Of a DNA stretch of 55,330 nucleotides, positions 17,305 to 24,174 are shown in pieces. Made by a program: the position numbers and the translations under genes. Position 1 is the stretch's first letter; each line of letters opens with the position of its first letter. The notes below the pieces were generated by a model. The model worked only from the letters and a program-made list of their open reading frames with translations, searched no databases and was not told the DNA's origin. Origin of the DNA: Deltaproteobacteria bacterium HGW-Deltaproteobacteria-13 (lineage in GTDB: Bacteria > Desulfobacterota > Syntrophia > Syntrophales > Smithellaceae); contig PHBJ01000017.1 of NCBI GenBank assembly GCA_002840555.1, forward strand, positions 1-55,330, in the 5' to 3' direction.

Positions 17305-18750
17305 ATGAACAAGGAATTTCTTGTCAAAAAACGTAAGACCAAACTGGTAATCACCATGGGACCGGCCTTGCAAGACGATGGACTCCTGCGGGAGGCCCTG
17401 AAACTCGCCGACGCAGTCCGACTCAACGCCAGCCACAGCCGGCCTGCGGAACGAACACCGGTATTGAAACTCATAAGGAAAATTTCGGATGAACTGGGAA
17501 GGATGATACCTGTCTTTCTGGATCTACAGGGACCCAAGTGGCGTATCGGTCTGCTGGACGAGCCGGTACTTCTGGCGAAGGACAGCATCGGAGTTCTTTA
17601 CGCAGTTGATACACCAGCACCCAAAGGTCATCCATGGGCGGCTCCTCTGCCGCACCCGGAATTGTTTAAGGGCGCTAAAGTAGGCCAAATATGGATGCTG
17701 GACGACGGGGCGCTGAAACTTGAGGTTACGGAAATACGCAATCAGCAAATCCTGCTGAAAGTACTGGTGGGCGGTCTATTGAAAGCTCGCAAGGGCGTCC
17801 ATCCCATCGGATTGGATGTAGCCTTCGATCCCCTGACTCCCCAGGATCTGGAAGATGTCCGCTGGGGTGTCAAAGAGGGCGTGGATCTCTTCGCTCAGAG
17901 TTTCGTGCGCCGTGCTTCCGACGTGGAGGCGCTGAATCTGCATATCCGGGAACTGGGCGGTCCTCAAACCATTATCGCCAAGATCGAACATCCTCAGGCG
18001 CTGGATAATTTGGAAGAGATCCTGCGCGTGAGCTGGGGCGTAATGGTAGCAAGGGGCGATCTGGGAGTGGAATTTGGTGTGGAGAAGGTGCCCGCGCTCC
18101 AGAAGCAAATTATTATGAAGGCGCGTCGAGCCTTGAAGCCCGTCATCACCGCGACCCAAATGCTGGAGAGCATGATCGAGAACCCTCAACCTACCCGGGC
18201 CGAGGCGAGCGACGTCGCCAACGCCATCTGGGACGGCACCGATGCCGTGATGCTCTCTGCCGAGAGCGCCGTGGGCAAGCATCCAATCGAGGCCATTAAC
18301 TTCCTGGACAGCATTGCCGCCGACGCGGACGCGCACTACAAGCCCCGCATCGGCTTGCTGTCTGAAACCCTGGAAGAAAATCTCTCCGGCCGCACGGACG
18401 TATCCGTTGCCTTCGCGGCCTGCCGCACCGCGGAGGAGATTGGCGCCAGGCTCATCGTCGTTTTCACCGAAGGCGGCGGCAGTGCCCGCCTGGTTTCGAG
18501 GTTGGCGGCGGATATTCCCGTTATCGGCGCTACCACGGACATCGCCAACGCCCGACGCATGGGTCTTCTGCGGGGCGTGGAGAGCCTGATCATTCCCCGG
18601 GCGAAACATTTCTCCGAAATGCTGGCCTCCATCCATCCGCTCTTGAAGACCATAAAAGGCCTTGAATCCGGTGATCGTGTCGTCATGACGCTCGGACACC
18701 CGCTGTGGACCACGGGAACAACGAACATGATGAGAGTGGAAACAATCTGA
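17305..18750 (+). CDS. pyk: Pyruvate kinase
   Basis: This 481-residue protein converts phosphoenolpyruvate and ADP to pyruvate and ATP. Family motifs are KLVITMGPA, ADAVRLNASHS, FLDLQGPKWRIG, the catalytic-lysine region IIAKIEHPQALDNLEEIL, MVARGDLGVEFG and the long signature TATQMLESMIENPQPTRAE followed by DVANAIWDGTDAVMLSAES. The C-terminal alpha/beta domain is present. NASHS replaces the usual NFSHG and LQGPKWRIG the usual LKGPKIRTG, so it is a divergent type. No ribosome site is visible and the promoter abuts the ATG, suggesting a leaderless mRNA. The gene looks more GC-rich than its surroundings and sits alone between two repeat blocks, so acquisition by transfer is possible. Confidence 0.93.
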   Translation: MNKEFLVKKRKTKLVITMGPALQDDGLLREALKLADAVRLNASHSRPAERTPVLKLIRKISDELGRMIPVFLDLQGPKWRIGLLDEPVLLAKDSIGVLYAVDTPAPKGHPWAAPLPHPELFKGAKVGQIWMLDDGALKLEVTEIRNQQILLKVLVGGLLKARKGVHPIGLDVAFDPLTPQDLEDVRWGVKEGVDLFAQSFVRRASDVEALNLHIRELGGPQTIIAKIEHPQALDNLEEILRVSWGVMVARGDLGVEFGVEKVPALQKQIIMKARRALKPVITATQMLESMIENPQPTRAEASDVANAIWDGTDAVMLSAESAVGKHPIEAINFLDSIAADADAHYKPRIGLLSETLEENLSGRTDVSVAFAACRTAEEIGARLIVVFTEGGGSARLVSRLAADIPVIGATTDIANARRMGLLRGVESLIIPRAKHFSEMLASIHPLLKTIKGLESGDRVVMTLGHPLWTTGTTNMMRVETI

Positions 18751-18772
18751 TATAGTGACGCGCGAATTATTT

Positions 18773-18970
18773 TACCTTGAACATAGAACTTAGAACGTAG
18801 AACATTCTTTTCCTTTCACACCTAACCCTTCACCCTTCACGGTTATTTACTTAACTACTTAATTACTTAAATCTTAAATCTATCTTTTCAAACCTTGAAC
18901 ATTGAACCTAGAACATAGAACTGTTATTTTTTACCCTTCACCTTTCACTCTTCACCCTTCACTTTTTTGT
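18773..18970. repeat. Heptamer/octamer repeat block 4
   Basis: TTGAACA and three TAGAACN units at 18777-18804, then TTCACNC, CTTAANNN, TTGAACN and TTCACNC units up to about 18966. No gene is seen between pyk and the next promoter. Confidence 0.85.
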
Positions 18971-18978
18971 GTTTTTTC

Positions 18979-19006
18979 TTGAAATGTTTTTTTAAAGGAG
19001 TATTAT
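18979..19006 (+). promoter_or_regulatory. Promoter copy A of a duplicated promoter-leader block
   Basis: TTGAAA (18979-18984), 16 nt, TATTAT (19001-19006). The downstream leader (to ~19085) contains ATGTTAACT and TGAAAACTGATATTTCA, both nearly repeated in copy B at 19892-20008 ahead of the K+ channel gene. Confidence 0.55.
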
Positions 19007-19135
19007 TCGTTTCGCATCATCTAAAAATAAGTAATGTTAACTGGATGCTGAAAACTGATATTTCACGACCGGACCATAATTGCTGCTGATTTCCTGTTAC
19101 TTTTTATAGGCGCCTTGATTGATAGGGAGTGATGC

Positions 19136-19771
19136 ATGTCGGAGCAACCATACTCGGTTACGCGGAAAACCCTGGGACTGATCCTGCTGGTGACGTTTTA
19201 CACGGTAGGATATCTTGGCATCAACTGGATCAACGACCATCGGGACCATTACTATAATGTTTCCCTTTGGTTTGAAAAGACTATCCCCTTTGTTCCCTCC
19301 GCGATTATAGGTTACTCGTTTGTATTCGTTCTCGTCGCGATCCTGTTTCTGATCATCGATAATATGCCGGATTTCTGGGATATGTGCATTCGATTTTTCA
19401 ACATGTCCCTTTTGTGTTTTATCATTTTTCTGATATTCCCCGTGCGGATGGATTTACGGCCGGAAGTGACCATGGCCAATGACTGGATAACGCAAGTCGT
19501 CTGTTTTTACTTCTGGATCGATCACCCGTATAATCTGTTCCCGTCCATGCACCTGTCGGCGTCTTTTTTTGCAGCGTTTTACTGCATGCGCAAGGGGCGA
19601 ATCATCGGCTGGATCACGATGATCATGGCGATGATTGTCGGCGTATCCGTGGTGTTGCTCAAACAGCATTATATCATGGATGTCGTGGCCGGGTTTTCCG
19701 TGGCGTGCTTCTGCTCGTTTTTTTCATTGAAAAAAATCAAAGCCCGGCTCCTCGACGAAATAAGCGATTAG
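19136..19771 (+). CDS. PAP2-superfamily membrane phosphatase
   Basis: This 211-residue protein has about six membrane segments. The PAP2 motifs are NLFPSMHLSASFF (the PSxH motif) and LLKQHYIMDVVAGF (the HxxxD motif), placed in the last third as in the inositolphosphotransferase (AUR1-like) branch. Relatives dephosphorylate phosphatidate or prenyl diphosphates, or move lipid phosphate groups; the substrate here cannot be told. Glycine-rich GGGAG lies just before the ATG. It has its own promoter block, which is near-identical in layout to that of the next gene. Confidence 0.85.
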   Translation: MSEQPYSVTRKTLGLILLVTFYTVGYLGINWINDHRDHYYNVSLWFEKTIPFVPSAIIGYSFVFVLVAILFLIIDNMPDFWDMCIRFFNMSLLCFIIFLIFPVRMDLRPEVTMANDWITQVVCFYFWIDHPYNLFPSMHLSASFFAAFYCMRKGRIIGWITMIMAMIVGVSVVLLKQHYIMDVVAGFSVACFCSFFSLKKIKARLLDEISD

Positions 19772-19778
19772 GCATAAC

Positions 19779-19878
19779 CATTCACCATCCACATTTTTCT
19801 ACTTAATTACTTAACCCTTAAATCTTAATTACTTCTTTTTTACTTAACTACTTAATTACTTAAATCTTAAAACTAATT
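19779..19878. repeat. Heptamer/octamer repeat block 5
   Basis: TTCACCA followed by repeated CTTAATTA, CTTAACCC, TTAAATC and CTTAACTA units, up to AAAACTAA. It lies between the PAP2 gene stop and promoter copy B. Confidence 0.8.
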
Positions 19879-19891
19879 TTCTCCTTTTTTC

Positions 19892-19919
19892 TTGCAATAT
19901 GATTTTAGAGTAGTATTAT
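19892..19919 (+). promoter_or_regulatory. Promoter copy B of the duplicated promoter-leader block
   Basis: TTGCAA (19892-19897), 16 nt, TATTAT (19914-19919). The leader carries ATGTTAACT and TGAAAACTCATATTTCA as in copy A, then GACCATAT, before the K+ channel start at 20025. Confidence 0.55.
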
Positions 19920-20024
19920 TTGCCACGCATCACGTACCAAGCATCACCAAACAATTATAAAATGTTAACTAGGGACTGAAAACTCATATTTCAGACCCGA
20001 CCATATTCCTTTTTATTTGGAGGC

Positions 20025-20798
20025 ATGAAATTCGTGAAAGTCGAAAGGGAGAATATCAATAAACACCATGAAAAATTTGGTCCATATCAAATTTTTATGC
20101 TTGTCCTTTGTGTCTATGCCATTGCCGCTCTTGCATTGAATACAGTCTTATCCTTTGATGAACAAACGAGAAGAGTCATAGATATAGCTGATACTACAAT
20201 CTGTGCGCTCTTCTTTATAGATTTCCTTCTCAATGTAATTAAGGCACCAAACAAATGGCAATATCTTTATACATGGGGATGGATCGATCTCTTGTCAAGC
20301 ATTCCGAGTATAGATATATTAAGAGCCGGAAGAGCAGCACGAATCCTGAGAATCTTTCGAGTCCTTAGGGCTGTTCGTGCAACAAAAATAATAGCAACTT
20401 TTATTTTAGAAAGACGGAAAGAAAGCGCATTCATGGCCGCAACCCTTGTTTCCATTCTGATGATCATATTGGGAAGCCTTTCCGTTTTACATTTTGAGAA
20501 GGGAATACCGTCCGCCAATATTCAAACTGCCGAAGATGCTATATGGTGGGCTGTCGTAACGATGACAACTGTCGGCTTCGGAGATAAATATCCAGTTACT
20601 ATGGAGGGCCGTACCATTGCTGCTATGCTGATGATATGCGGTGTCGGTTTATTCGGCATGTTTTCTGGATTTATCGCATCATGGTTTTTATCGCCGGAGA
20701 AGGTGAAAGAGGAAAATGATTTCGATATTATTCGTAAAGATATTGAAGAATTAAAAAGAATGATTGATTCAAAACAAAGAAATTCAGATAGTAATTAG
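20025..20798 (+). CDS. Voltage-gated-type potassium channel
   Basis: This 257-residue inner-membrane protein has six predicted segments. The selectivity filter MTTVGFGDKYP (near residue 180) is the canonical K+ filter TVGFGD. The voltage-sensor-like S4 carries regular arginines (RAGRAARILRIFRVLRAVRA, residues ~104-123). A charged coiled-coil tail follows (EELKRMIDSKQ). Such channels let K+ flow down its gradient; there is no regulatory RCK domain. GGAGG sits ahead of the ATG. The upstream promoter block is a copy of that of the PAP2 gene. Confidence 0.92.
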   Translation: MKFVKVERENINKHHEKFGPYQIFMLVLCVYAIAALALNTVLSFDEQTRRVIDIADTTICALFFIDFLLNVIKAPNKWQYLYTWGWIDLLSSIPSIDILRAGRAARILRIFRVLRAVRATKIIATFILERRKESAFMAATLVSILMIILGSLSVLHFEKGIPSANIQTAEDAIWWAVVTMTTVGFGDKYPVTMEGRTIAAMLMICGVGLFGMFSGFIASWFLSPEKVKEENDFDIIRKDIEELKRMIDSKQRNSDSN

Positions 20799-20862
20799 AA
20801 GAATAGCAAAGAATAAATAAATGTTACGCTATTAATCCTATCTGTAATGGCGGGAGATAATA

Positions 20863-21528
20863 TTGATAAATCGAATACTGGCGTGCGAGATATCATTAGA
20901 GACGGCATTATTTATCGTACTATTATTCATTATTTTATTCGGCTTTCTGCAAATTATATTCTATGTTTTTACTCTGTGGAAACAGGCAAAGCGGAAGGAT
21001 GTACCGGAAGAAATGTCGATAAAGACACCGGAACAGCAACCAAAAGACAAAGACGTTTTTGCAAATTTGGAAAAAGATTTCTATGCCAAACCGTCAAACG
21101 GGCTAAGAGCCGTTGCGGCAGCTCTTTTCGGTATATCGCTGCTGCTTTTCATAGGCCTGTTTCCTGTTATGATGGGTAGTCATTCACGTTACCAGTCGTC
21201 TCATGAAATGCCTTCCGGGCTGAAATATTTTGCGGGGTTTATATTTTCCGCAACGGCTATTGTCTTTGCTTGTTTGTGGCGTAAGGAATACACTTTTACT
21301 GAAAACAGAAATATACGGACAGCCGAGAATGTTACGAGCAGATTACTGAGGTTTTTTCTTCATAACAGAACAGCAAGCTGTCTTTTAAGTTTAGTGCTGA
21401 TTTTTACTGCTTATGATTTGATAATATTCAATATCACTGATAACGGCTTTATCATAACAGCTTTATTGATCTATGCCTTTATTTTCTTTCTGCTGGCCAT
21501 TGTAAAGAAGAGCCCCTTTCATTCCTGA
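20863..21528 (+). CDS. Membrane protein of unknown function
   Basis: This 221-residue protein has about five hydrophobic segments (residues ~14-40, 85-105, 123-143, 172-190, 196-214) and a charged cytoplasmic loop with KDVPEEMSIKTPEQQPKDKD. The start is TTG with GGGAG 6 nt upstream; the usual ATG is missing. It lies 64 nt behind the K+ channel gene and could share its transcript. The family was not recognised. Confidence 0.6.
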   Translation: MINRILACEISLETALFIVLLFIILFGFLQIIFYVFTLWKQAKRKDVPEEMSIKTPEQQPKDKDVFANLEKDFYAKPSNGLRAVAAALFGISLLLFIGLFPVMMGSHSRYQSSHEMPSGLKYFAGFIFSATAIVFACLWRKEYTFTENRNIRTAENVTSRLLRFFLHNRTASCLLSLVLIFTAYDLIIFNITDNGFIITALLIYAFIFFLLAIVKKSPFHS

Positions 21529-21684
21529 ACATTGTATCAAGCGCCCAGCGCCGTGAGGCACCTATCTCGGAAACCCGGGGAGAAATCCGGGGACACCATA
21601 CTAGTTTTCAAAAAACTTCTCTTATCTCTATTTATTAAAAACTTCCTTAATCGCTACTTTACTAACGAAACGATTGTTTATTCA

Positions 21685-21713
21685 TTGACATGCGCGACTG
21701 AGTTTATTATAGC
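21685..21713 (+). promoter_or_regulatory. Promoter of the 4Fe-4S protein gene
   Basis: TTGACA (21685-21690), 17 nt, TATAGC (21708-21713). A start near 21720 leaves a leader of about 87 nt with an AGGAGG site before the ATG at 21807. Confidence 0.65.
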
Positions 21714-21806
21714 GCACCAATAAATAAAGCCTGATCAAAAAAATATTTCCAGAGAGAAGCATTATAAATAATAATGCCTGCCCGGAATTCAGGAGGATAA
21801 ATTTTT

Positions 21807-22658
21807 ATGTCGCTTGTACATAACCTTTCCGGAGAACACAATCCCTTCAGACGTTTCACGCTCTTTATCTTTGCCCGGTTTATCGAAGTTCCACTCCTGA
21901 AACTTTGCTTTCATATCTTAAGGGGCAGATACCGGCGATTCGGCAAAATGCGATGGGTGCGTGTTCTTGCCGGTTTCCTTCTCGCCCGGCCTTTCGGCTA
22001 TCTCGGAGATACGGCCAAACCAATGCCCTACGACGAAGTGTTGTCCCTGATCGATACCCTGGATGGTCCGATTGCCGTGGGCGCCTGTCGCTGCCGGATC
22101 GGTCATAAATCATGCTCGCACCCGCTGGAGACGGACATCGTCATCCGCACCGGATATAAAGCCTGGATGAAAGCCTTCCCCCGGGAATACCGTCAGATTT
22201 CGAAGGAAGAGGCCAAGGCGATTGTCAAGCAAACCCATGAGCTCGGCATGTTCCACATGATCTTTGTTCATTGCCCGGTGAATTTATATAATGAATATGT
22301 CATCTGCAACTGCTGCACGTGCGGCTGTGTGCCCTACATCATCAACCGCGAACTCACGCAGGAAAATTATCCTCTGATTGACGGTTATTTTATGGCGCAG
22401 ACCGATCGGAGCCGCTGCAAGGCCTGCGGAAAATGCATTGAGGTGTGCCCCTTCTCGGCCCGTCAGATTGTCGAAGGCAAAAGCAAGACTACCGGAAACT
22501 GTTTCGGCTGCGGATTGTGTTCGTATGCCTGTCCGGAAAAGGCCATAACGCTTCGGCGTCTGCGCGATCCGATTCTTCCGCGCGACGAACACGGCAACGC
22601 TCCGCCGCACCATCACGCGGGCCTGTATCATCAACACGCCCCTTTTAAGGAAGATTAA
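21807..22658 (+). CDS. 4Fe-4S ferredoxin-type oxidoreductase-like protein
   Basis: This 283-residue protein has a Cys-rich first half (ACRCRIGHKSCSH near residue 94, then CNCCTCGC near 170) and a bacterial ferredoxin-like second half with two 4Fe-4S motifs, CKACGKCIEVCP and CFGCGLCSYACP. The tail is His-rich (PPHHHAGLYHQH). The N-terminus has hydrophobic stretches but no clear signal. Proteins of this kind are found in anaerobes and are thought to move electrons; the partner is unknown. It has its own promoter and AGGAGG site. Confidence 0.75.
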   Translation: MSLVHNLSGEHNPFRRFTLFIFARFIEVPLLKLCFHILRGRYRRFGKMRWVRVLAGFLLARPFGYLGDTAKPMPYDEVLSLIDTLDGPIAVGACRCRIGHKSCSHPLETDIVIRTGYKAWMKAFPREYRQISKEEAKAIVKQTHELGMFHMIFVHCPVNLYNEYVICNCCTCGCVPYIINRELTQENYPLIDGYFMAQTDRSRCKACGKCIEVCPFSARQIVEGKSKTTGNCFGCGLCSYACPEKAITLRRLRDPILPRDEHGNAPPHHHAGLYHQHAPFKED

Positions 22659-22747
22659 TAAAATTCGAAAGCACCATGTTCTTTTTTAAAAATCTCCCCT
22701 CACCCCTCTTTACAAAAGAGGGGCTTATTGAATAACTGAACAGGACG

Positions 22748-22774
22748 GAGAGACGCCCTTAAAATTCTAAGTTA
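22748..22774. repeat. Left 27-nt direct repeat flanking the higBA module
   Basis: GAGAGACGCCCTTAAAATTC followed by TAAGTTA matches the repeat at 23493-23519 with one mismatch. The copies are 745 bp apart and bracket higA and higB. Confidence 0.8.
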
Positions 22775-22822
22775 CTTGGCAATCAAGAGACAGCATGCTA
22801 GTTTTTTATATCAAGAGACGTC

Positions 22823-23122
22823 TCAACAAGCGGCAACAATGGGTTGTATGTTAAGCCATTCCACGGTTTCGTGTGAAGCATGCCATAAGTCGTAATTATT
22901 CTGTAAGTTAAGCCAAAGTTCCGGTGTTGTATTGAAAGCTTTGGAAAAACGCAGCGCCATATCGGAAGTGATAGAACCGCGTTCGTTCACTATTTTAGAT
23001 AAAGTTTTCCGCGACACCTTAAGACCCTTCGCGAGGTCTGTTAATGTTAAATTTAAAGGTTCGATATAATGAACTTTCAATATATGCCCCGGATGTGCCG
23101 GCGGTCGTTTTCTGTTTTTCAT
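22823..23122 (-). CDS. higA: HigA-family antitoxin (HTH)
   Basis: This protein of about 99 residues has a helix-turn-helix of the XRE/HigA type: AHPGHILKVHYIEPLNLTLT followed by LAKGLKVSRKTLSKIVN, then the HigA tail ALRFSKAFNTTPELWLNLQN. It neutralises HigB and represses the operon. The frame is open from 23155, at the higB stop; ATG at 23122 is preferred because GAGAGG precedes it. The toxin gene is upstream, the HigB-first order typical of the family. Confidence 0.93.
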   Translation of the reverse strand: MKNRKRPPAHPGHILKVHYIEPLNLTLTDLAKGLKVSRKTLSKIVNERGSITSDMALRFSKAFNTTPELWLNLQNNYDLWHASHETVEWLNIQPIVAAC

Positions 23123-23155
23123 ATTTTCCTCTCGACTCTCATTTTTTATATTCAT

Positions 23156-23434
23156 TTAATGATAATCTTCATAATTTACTTCGTAGGCATCGCCATTTTT
23201 AAATTTAAATGTAACTCTCCAGTTGCCTGAGACCGATACCGCCCAGCGGGATTCGCTTTTCGGCTGCAGAGGGTGAAGACCTGAGCCGGGATATCCCATA
23301 TCTTTTATTTCATTTGCCGCATCAAGATGGTCGAGTATATCCAGTAGCTTATCGGTATGTTTTGTTTGTATGCCTTTTTTAAGGCCATCCTCATAAAGAG
23401 TTTTCAGGCCTTTAGGGGCAAATGATTTTATCAT
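23156..23434 (-). CDS. higB: HigB-family toxin (RelE-superfamily mRNA interferase)
   Basis: This 92-residue protein has the HigB/RelE pattern: MIKSFAPKGLKTLYEDGLKK, then DLDAANEIKDM-like region (LDHLDAANEIKDMGYPG), GSGLHPL and the C-terminal SGNWRVTFKFKNGDAYEVNY EDYH. Known HigB proteins cut ribosome-bound mRNA. The frame opens at 23482, but the ATG at 23434 gives the usual HigB length and lies 7 nt from a -10 box, so the mRNA may have no leader. Stop is adjacent to the higA frame. Confidence 0.93.
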   Translation of the reverse strand: MIKSFAPKGLKTLYEDGLKKGIQTKHTDKLLDILDHLDAANEIKDMGYPGSGLHPLQPKSESRWAVSVSGNWRVTFKFKNGDAYEVNYEDYH

Positions 23435-23441
23435 GTTGTGT

Positions 23442-23470
23442 AGTGTAACCATATCGGTTACACATGTCAA
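23442..23470 (-). promoter_or_regulatory. higBA promoter with a palindromic operator
   Basis: On the minus strand TTGACA (23465-23470), 17 nt, TACACT (23442-23447). The perfect inverted repeat GTGTAACC-ATATC-GGTTACAC (23443-23463) covers the spacer and the -10 box, the expected place for a HigA-HigB operator. Confidence 0.8.
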
Positions 23471-23492
23471 GTATTTTTTCATGGTGGAGTGA

Positions 23493-23519
23493 GAGAGACG
23501 CCCTTAAAATTCTACGTTA
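23493..23519. repeat. Right 27-nt direct repeat flanking the higBA module
   Basis: This second copy of the 27-nt repeat (left copy at 22748) sits just upstream of the higBA promoter region. Confidence 0.8.
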
Positions 23520-23532
23520 AGACCTTTTTGCG

Positions 23533-23594
23533 CTGGTTCAATCGTCTTTCGATTGAACCAGAATATTCTGGAGCAATCAGCATGATTGCTCCAG
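23533..23594. repeat. Two adjacent perfect hairpins
   Basis: CTGGTTCAATCG-TCTTT-CGATTGAACCAG (23533-23561), then AATATT, then CTGGAGCAATCA-GCA-TGATTGCTCCAG (23568-23594). Both arms are 12 bp, perfect, and each begins CTGG and ends CCAG. There is no T run, so a terminator is unlikely. They lie between the higBA module and the hicB gene. Confidence 0.75.
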
Positions 23595-23709
23595 CAATGA
23601 GAGCACGCATTTTCTACATGTCACCCCCATCAGAATAGTTATTGAACTCGCCTATCTTCAGTGATATCAATACGGCAATAGTTGACGCTCAGCAACTGGA
23701 GGTAAAATC

Positions 23710-24054
23710 ATGAAAAATCCAATAACCTATAAAGGCTATTGTGCAAAGATTGAATACAGCGACGAACAGGGATGTCTGATTGGCCGTGTTTCCGACATTA
23801 GCCGCAGCATAACTTTTCAAGGTGATTCGGTGGAGAAAATCAGACAAGCCTTTGAGGAAGCCGTTGACTTGTATCTTACTGATTGCGCCGAAAGAAACGA
23901 AGAACCGGAAAAGCCTGCTGCCCGCAAAGTTGTACGCGTCAGTTCGGCACTGTATAGCGTGCTGGCCTTAGCCGCCAAACAGGAAAAAAAGAGTGTCAAC
24001 GAATGGCTTGCCGAGACCCGCAAAAAGAAGAACGACACAGAGGATAAAGAGTAG
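23710..24054 (+). CDS. hicB: Orphan HicB-family antitoxin-like protein
   Basis: This 114-residue protein has the HicB N-terminal partial RNase H-like fold (YKGYCAKIEYSDEQGCLIGRV) and the following ITFQGDSVEKIRQAFEEAVD, then a ribbon-helix-helix-like C-terminus (VRVSSALYSVLALAAKQEK). HicB normally pairs with the toxin HicA, but no HicA is adjacent on either side. CTGGAGG precedes the ATG. A weak promoter (TTGAAC-17-TATCAA, 23642-23670) lies upstream. Confidence 0.88.
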   Translation: MKNPITYKGYCAKIEYSDEQGCLIGRVSDISRSITFQGDSVEKIRQAFEEAVDLYLTDCAERNEEPEKPAARKVVRVSSALYSVLALAAKQEKKSVNEWLAETRKKKNDTEDKE

Positions 24055-24174
24055 CACCGGATTTTATTCTTTTACAACGCCGGAAATAAAAAATGTTGTC
24101 AAGAAAAGGAATGTTTGGAGAACTATTCATTTTTAAAATAACGACTGAATAATTGCGGCCTACAAGGAGGAAGC

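Noticed and set aside
17776-18699. 307-residue open frame opposite pyruvate kinase
   Set aside because: It is antisense to conserved pyruvate kinase motifs; long antisense frames are common in GC-rich genes.
15286-19878. Repeat blocks considered as a CRISPR array
   Set aside because: Units are 7-8 nt, degenerate and contiguous, without unique spacers of constant length, and no cas gene is near.
21529-21806. Possible tRNA or RNA gene in the gap before the 4Fe-4S protein
   Set aside because: No cloverleaf or conserved T-loop sequence was seen; a promoter for the next gene accounts for the space.
22703-22723. Terminator candidate CCCCTCTT/AAGAGGGG after the 4Fe-4S protein
   Set aside because: The 8-bp stem is real but lacks a T run close behind on either strand, so it is not listed as a terminator.
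22748-23519. higBA region as an insertion sequence
   Set aside because: No transposase and no terminal inverted repeats; only direct repeats are present.
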